The notes beneath the pieces were generated by a model that did not search any database, was not told the DNA's origin, and was given only the letters and a program-made list of their open reading frames with translations. A DNA stretch of 64,000 nucleotides from Pristionchus mayeri (taxonomy: Eukaryota; Nematoda; Chromadorea; Rhabditida; Neodiplogasteridae). The translations under genes were made by a program, and so were the position numbers. Positions within the stretch are counted from its first letter, which is position 1. The number at the start of each line of letters is the position of its first letter. The stretch is from positions 9,858,001-9,922,000 of the forward strand of contig BTRK01000005.1 in assembly GCA_036245805.1 (NCBI GenBank). Direction: 5' to 3'. Shown in pieces: positions 61,564 to 64,000 of the stretch.

Positions 61564-63329
61564 ATTTCCGTCGAACGGATTTCCGTCGAACGGATTTCCG
61601 TCACTGGGATCCCAGCTCTTCGTATTGGTTCCTACTTCACTGCCCACTGGGAGAAACATCAAGGGTGCGGATAGCAAAATGATTTCCGTCGAACGGATTT
61701 TCGTCGAACGGAATTCCATCGAACGGTTTTCCGTCGAACGGATTTCCGTCGAACGGATTTCCGTCGAACGGTTTTCCGTCGAACGGATTTCCATCGAACG
61801 GATTTCCGTCGAACCGATTTCCGTCGAACGGATTTCCGTCGAACGGATTTCCGTCACTGGGATCCCAGCTCTTCGCATTGGTTCCTACTTCACTGCCCAC
61901 TGGGAGAAACATCAAGGGTGCGGATAGCAAAATGATTTCCGTCGAACGGATTTCCGTCGAACGGAGTTCCGTCGAACGGATTTCCGTCGAACGGATTTCC
62001 ATCCAACGGATTTCCGTCGAACGGATTTCCGTCGAACGGATTTCCGTCGAACGGATTTCCGTCCAACGGATTTCCGTCGAACGGATTTCCGTCACTGGGA
62101 TCCCAGCTCTTCGCATTGGTTCCTACTTCACTGCCCACTGGGAGAAACATCAAGGTTGCGGATAGCAAAATGATTTCCGTCGAACGGATTTCCGTCGAAC
62201 GGATTTCCGTCACTGGGATCCCAGCTCTTCGCATTGGTTCCTACTTCACTGCCCACTTGGAGAAACATCAAGGTTGCGGATAGCAAAATGATTTCCGTCG
62301 AACGGATTTCCGTCCAACGGATTTCCGTCACTGGGATCCCAGCTCTTCGCATTGGTTCCTACTTCACTGCCCACTGGGAGGAACGGATTTCCGTCGAACG
62401 GATTTCCGTCACTGGGATCCCAGCTCCTCGCATTGGTTCCTACTTCACTGCCCACTGGGAGAAACATCAAGGGTGCGGATAGCAAAATGATTTCCGTCGA
62501 ACGGATTTCCGTCGAACGGATTTCCGTCTTACGGATTTCCGTCGAACGGATTTCCGTCGAACGGATTTTCGTCGAACGGATTTCCATCGAACGGATTTCC
62601 GTCGAACGGATTTCCGTCGAACGGATTTCCGTCACTGGGATCCCAGCTCTTCGCATTGGTTCCTACTTCACTGCCCACTGGGAGAAACATCAAGGGTGCG
62701 GAAAGCATAATGATTTCCGTCGAACGGATTTCCGTCGAACGGATTTCCGTCACTGGGATCCCAGCTCTTCGTATTGGTTCCTACTTCACTGCCCACTGGG
62801 AGAAACATCAAGGGTGCGGATAGCAAAATGATTTCCGTCGAACGGATTTTCGTTGAACGGATTTCCATCGAACGGATTTCCGTCGAACGGATTTCCGTCG
62901 AACGGATTTCCGTCGAACGGATTTCCGTCGAACGGATTTCCATCGAACGGATTTCCGTCGAACGGATTTCCGTCGAACGGATTTCCGTCGAACGGATTTC
63001 CGTCACTGGGATCCCAGCTCTTCGCATTGGTTCCTACTCCACTGCCCACTGGGAGAAACATCAAGGGTGCGAATAGCAAAATGATTTCCGTCGAACGGAT
63101 TTCCGTCGAACGGAGTTCCGTCGAACGGATTTCCGTCGAACGGATTTCCATCGAACGGATTTCCGTCGAACGGATTTCCGTCGAACGGATTTCCGTCGAA
63201 CGGATTTCCGTCACTGGGATCCCAGCTCTTCGCATTGGTTCCTACTCCACTGCCCACTTGGAGAAACATCAAGGTTGCGGATAGCAAAATGATTTCCGTT
63301 GAACGGATTTCCGTCGAACGGATTTCCGT
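61564..63329. repeat. 2.1-kb tandem duplication, copy 2
   Basis: The copy matches copy 1 at an offset of 2,105 bp, then 2,165 bp after a four-unit insertion near 62.94 kb. It differs by small changes: ATTCC for TTTCC near 61.71 kb, and GTCGAACGGAG where copy 1 has GTCCAACGGAG. Toward its end the truncated spacer seen in copy 1 at 61.17-61.22 kb is absent, so the next A spacer (63330) follows directly. Confidence 0.87.
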
Positions 63330-64000
63330 CACTGGGATCCCAGCTCCTCGCATTGGTTCCTACTTCACTGCCCACTGGGAGAAACATCAAGGGTGCGGAT
63401 AGCAAAATGATTTCCGTCGAACGGATTTCCGTCGAACGGATTTCCGTCGAACGGATTTCCGTCGAACGGATTTCCGTCGAACGGATTTTCGTCGAACGGA
63501 TTTCCATCGAACGGATTTCCGTCGAACGGATTTCCGTCGAACGGATTTCCGTCACTGGGATCCCAGCTCTTCGCATTGGTTCCTACTTCACTGCCCACTG
63601 GGAGAAACATCAAGGGTGCGGAAAGCAAAATGATTTCCGTCGAACGGATTTCCGTCACTGGGATCCCAGCTCTTCGTATTGGTTCCTACTTCACTGCCCA
63701 CTGGGAGAAACATCAAGGGTGCGGATAGCAAAATGATTTCCGTCGAACGGATTTTCGTCGAACGGATTTCCATCGAACGGATTTCCGTCGAACGGATTTC
63801 CGTCGAACGGATTTCCGTCGAACGGATTTCCGTCGAACGGATTTCCATCGAACGGATTTCCGTCGAACGGATTTCCGTTGAACGGATTTCCATCGAACGG
63901 ATTTCCGTCGAACGGATTTCCGTCGAACGGATTTCCGTCGAACGGATTTCCGTCACTGGGATCCCAGCTCTTCGCATTGGTTCCTACTCCACTGCCCACT
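63330..64000. repeat. Right-hand end of window, array continues
   Basis: A spacers start at 63330 (CTCCTCG form), about 63552, 63656 and 63955. The run 63738-63954 has a TCGTC unit, three CCATC units and a GTTGAACGG unit. The last spacer is cut at CCCACT by the window edge, and nothing suggests the array is about to stop. Confidence 0.93.

Larger units (their letters stand above)
1..64000. repeat. Satellite array: 15-bp minisatellite with interspersed ~78-bp spacers, spanning the whole window
   Basis: The sequence is a tandem array of the 15-mer ATTTCCGTCGAACGG (8 of 15 bases G+C, three CpGs, one TaqI TCGA site per unit). About 267 copies of a spacer interrupt it. Each spacer begins ACTGGGATCCCAG and normally ends AGCAAAATG. 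The first base of the window is inside a unit of the GTCGATCGG variant and the last bases are inside a spacer, so neither array boundary is present. Common unit variants are CCATC for CCGTC, TCGTC for CCGTC, GAACAG for GAACGG, GATCGG for GAACGG, GCCGAAC for GTCGAAC and CTATC for CCGTC. All frames of the unit are stop-free, which explains the very long frames on both strands. I recognise no family for either block. A eukaryotic satellite is the most likely identity, but the species is unknown. Confidence 0.97.

Noticed and set aside
1..64000. CRISPR array
   Set aside because: The short repeats are contiguous without unique spacers, and the longer spacer is itself the same sequence about 267 times.
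1..64000. CENP-B box or telomere-type repeat
   Set aside because: No unit or spacer fits the CENP-B box core, and the 15-mer is not a variant of any short G-rich telomere repeat I know.
1..64000. Bacterial or phage origin
   Set aside because: There are no genes, ribosome-binding sites or other prokaryotic features in 64 kb. An array of this length is far more typical of eukaryotic heterochromatin, though the species cannot be named.

Overview
This window is one uninterrupted satellite DNA array. I found no single-copy sequence, and both ends lie inside the array, so the true array is longer than 64 kb. Two building blocks account for all the sequence I could check. The first is a 15-bp minisatellite unit, ATTTCCGTCGAACGG on the + strand, with roughly 2,900 copies. 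The second is a spacer of 78-79 bp (67 bp in a deleted form) that interrupts the 15-mer runs about 267 times by hand count (plus or minus a few). Spacer starts are usually 192/193 or 207/208 bp apart, meaning 7 or 8 fifteen-mers lie between spacers.

No protein-coding gene, RNA gene, insertion sequence with recognisable ends, CRISPR array or promoter can be supported. The 15-mer has no stop codon in any of its six frames, so frames of up to 1,074 codons arise automatically on both strands. They read as endless pentapeptides (ISVER, FPSNG, DFRRT on +; TEIRS, FDGNP, RRKSV on -) and are shifted or stopped whenever a 79-bp or 67-bp spacer or a 16-bp unit occurs.

Layout: 1-2306 alternates spacer types A (79 bp, TTCACTG) and B (78 bp, TTAGTG). 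2307-5209 is a spacer-free run of 193 fifteen-mers with an internal 23-24-unit higher-order repeat. 5210-11659 is A/B again and includes an exact-looking 1,325-bp tandem duplication (6417-9066). 11660-18301 brings in spacer type D (ATTCCCCCTGG), a patch of irregular 16-bp units (13.05-13.43 kb) and ~2.5-kb duplications. 18302-37560 is built from recurring 0.9-1.9-kb higher-order repeats using types C, B, A and E (GCTTAG). 38000-45376 is a 3.7-kb tandem duplication with a readable junction at 41695/41696. 45377-52742 moves from A/E pairs to long 15-mer runs separated by type C. 52743-64000 holds 2.67-kb and 2.1-kb tandem duplications rich in diverged units and truncated spacers, perhaps nearer an array edge.

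Organism: not identifiable from the sequence. Tens of kilobases of nested tandem repeats with unequal-exchange signatures point to a eukaryotic heterochromatic or subtelomeric satellite in a long-read assembly. GC is about 52-53%. The 15-mer has three CpGs, and several common variants are CpG transitions, which would fit a genome with cytosine methylation. That is inference only. Spacer coordinates quoted as 'starts' refer to the C of GTC-ACTGGG and were read by eye.
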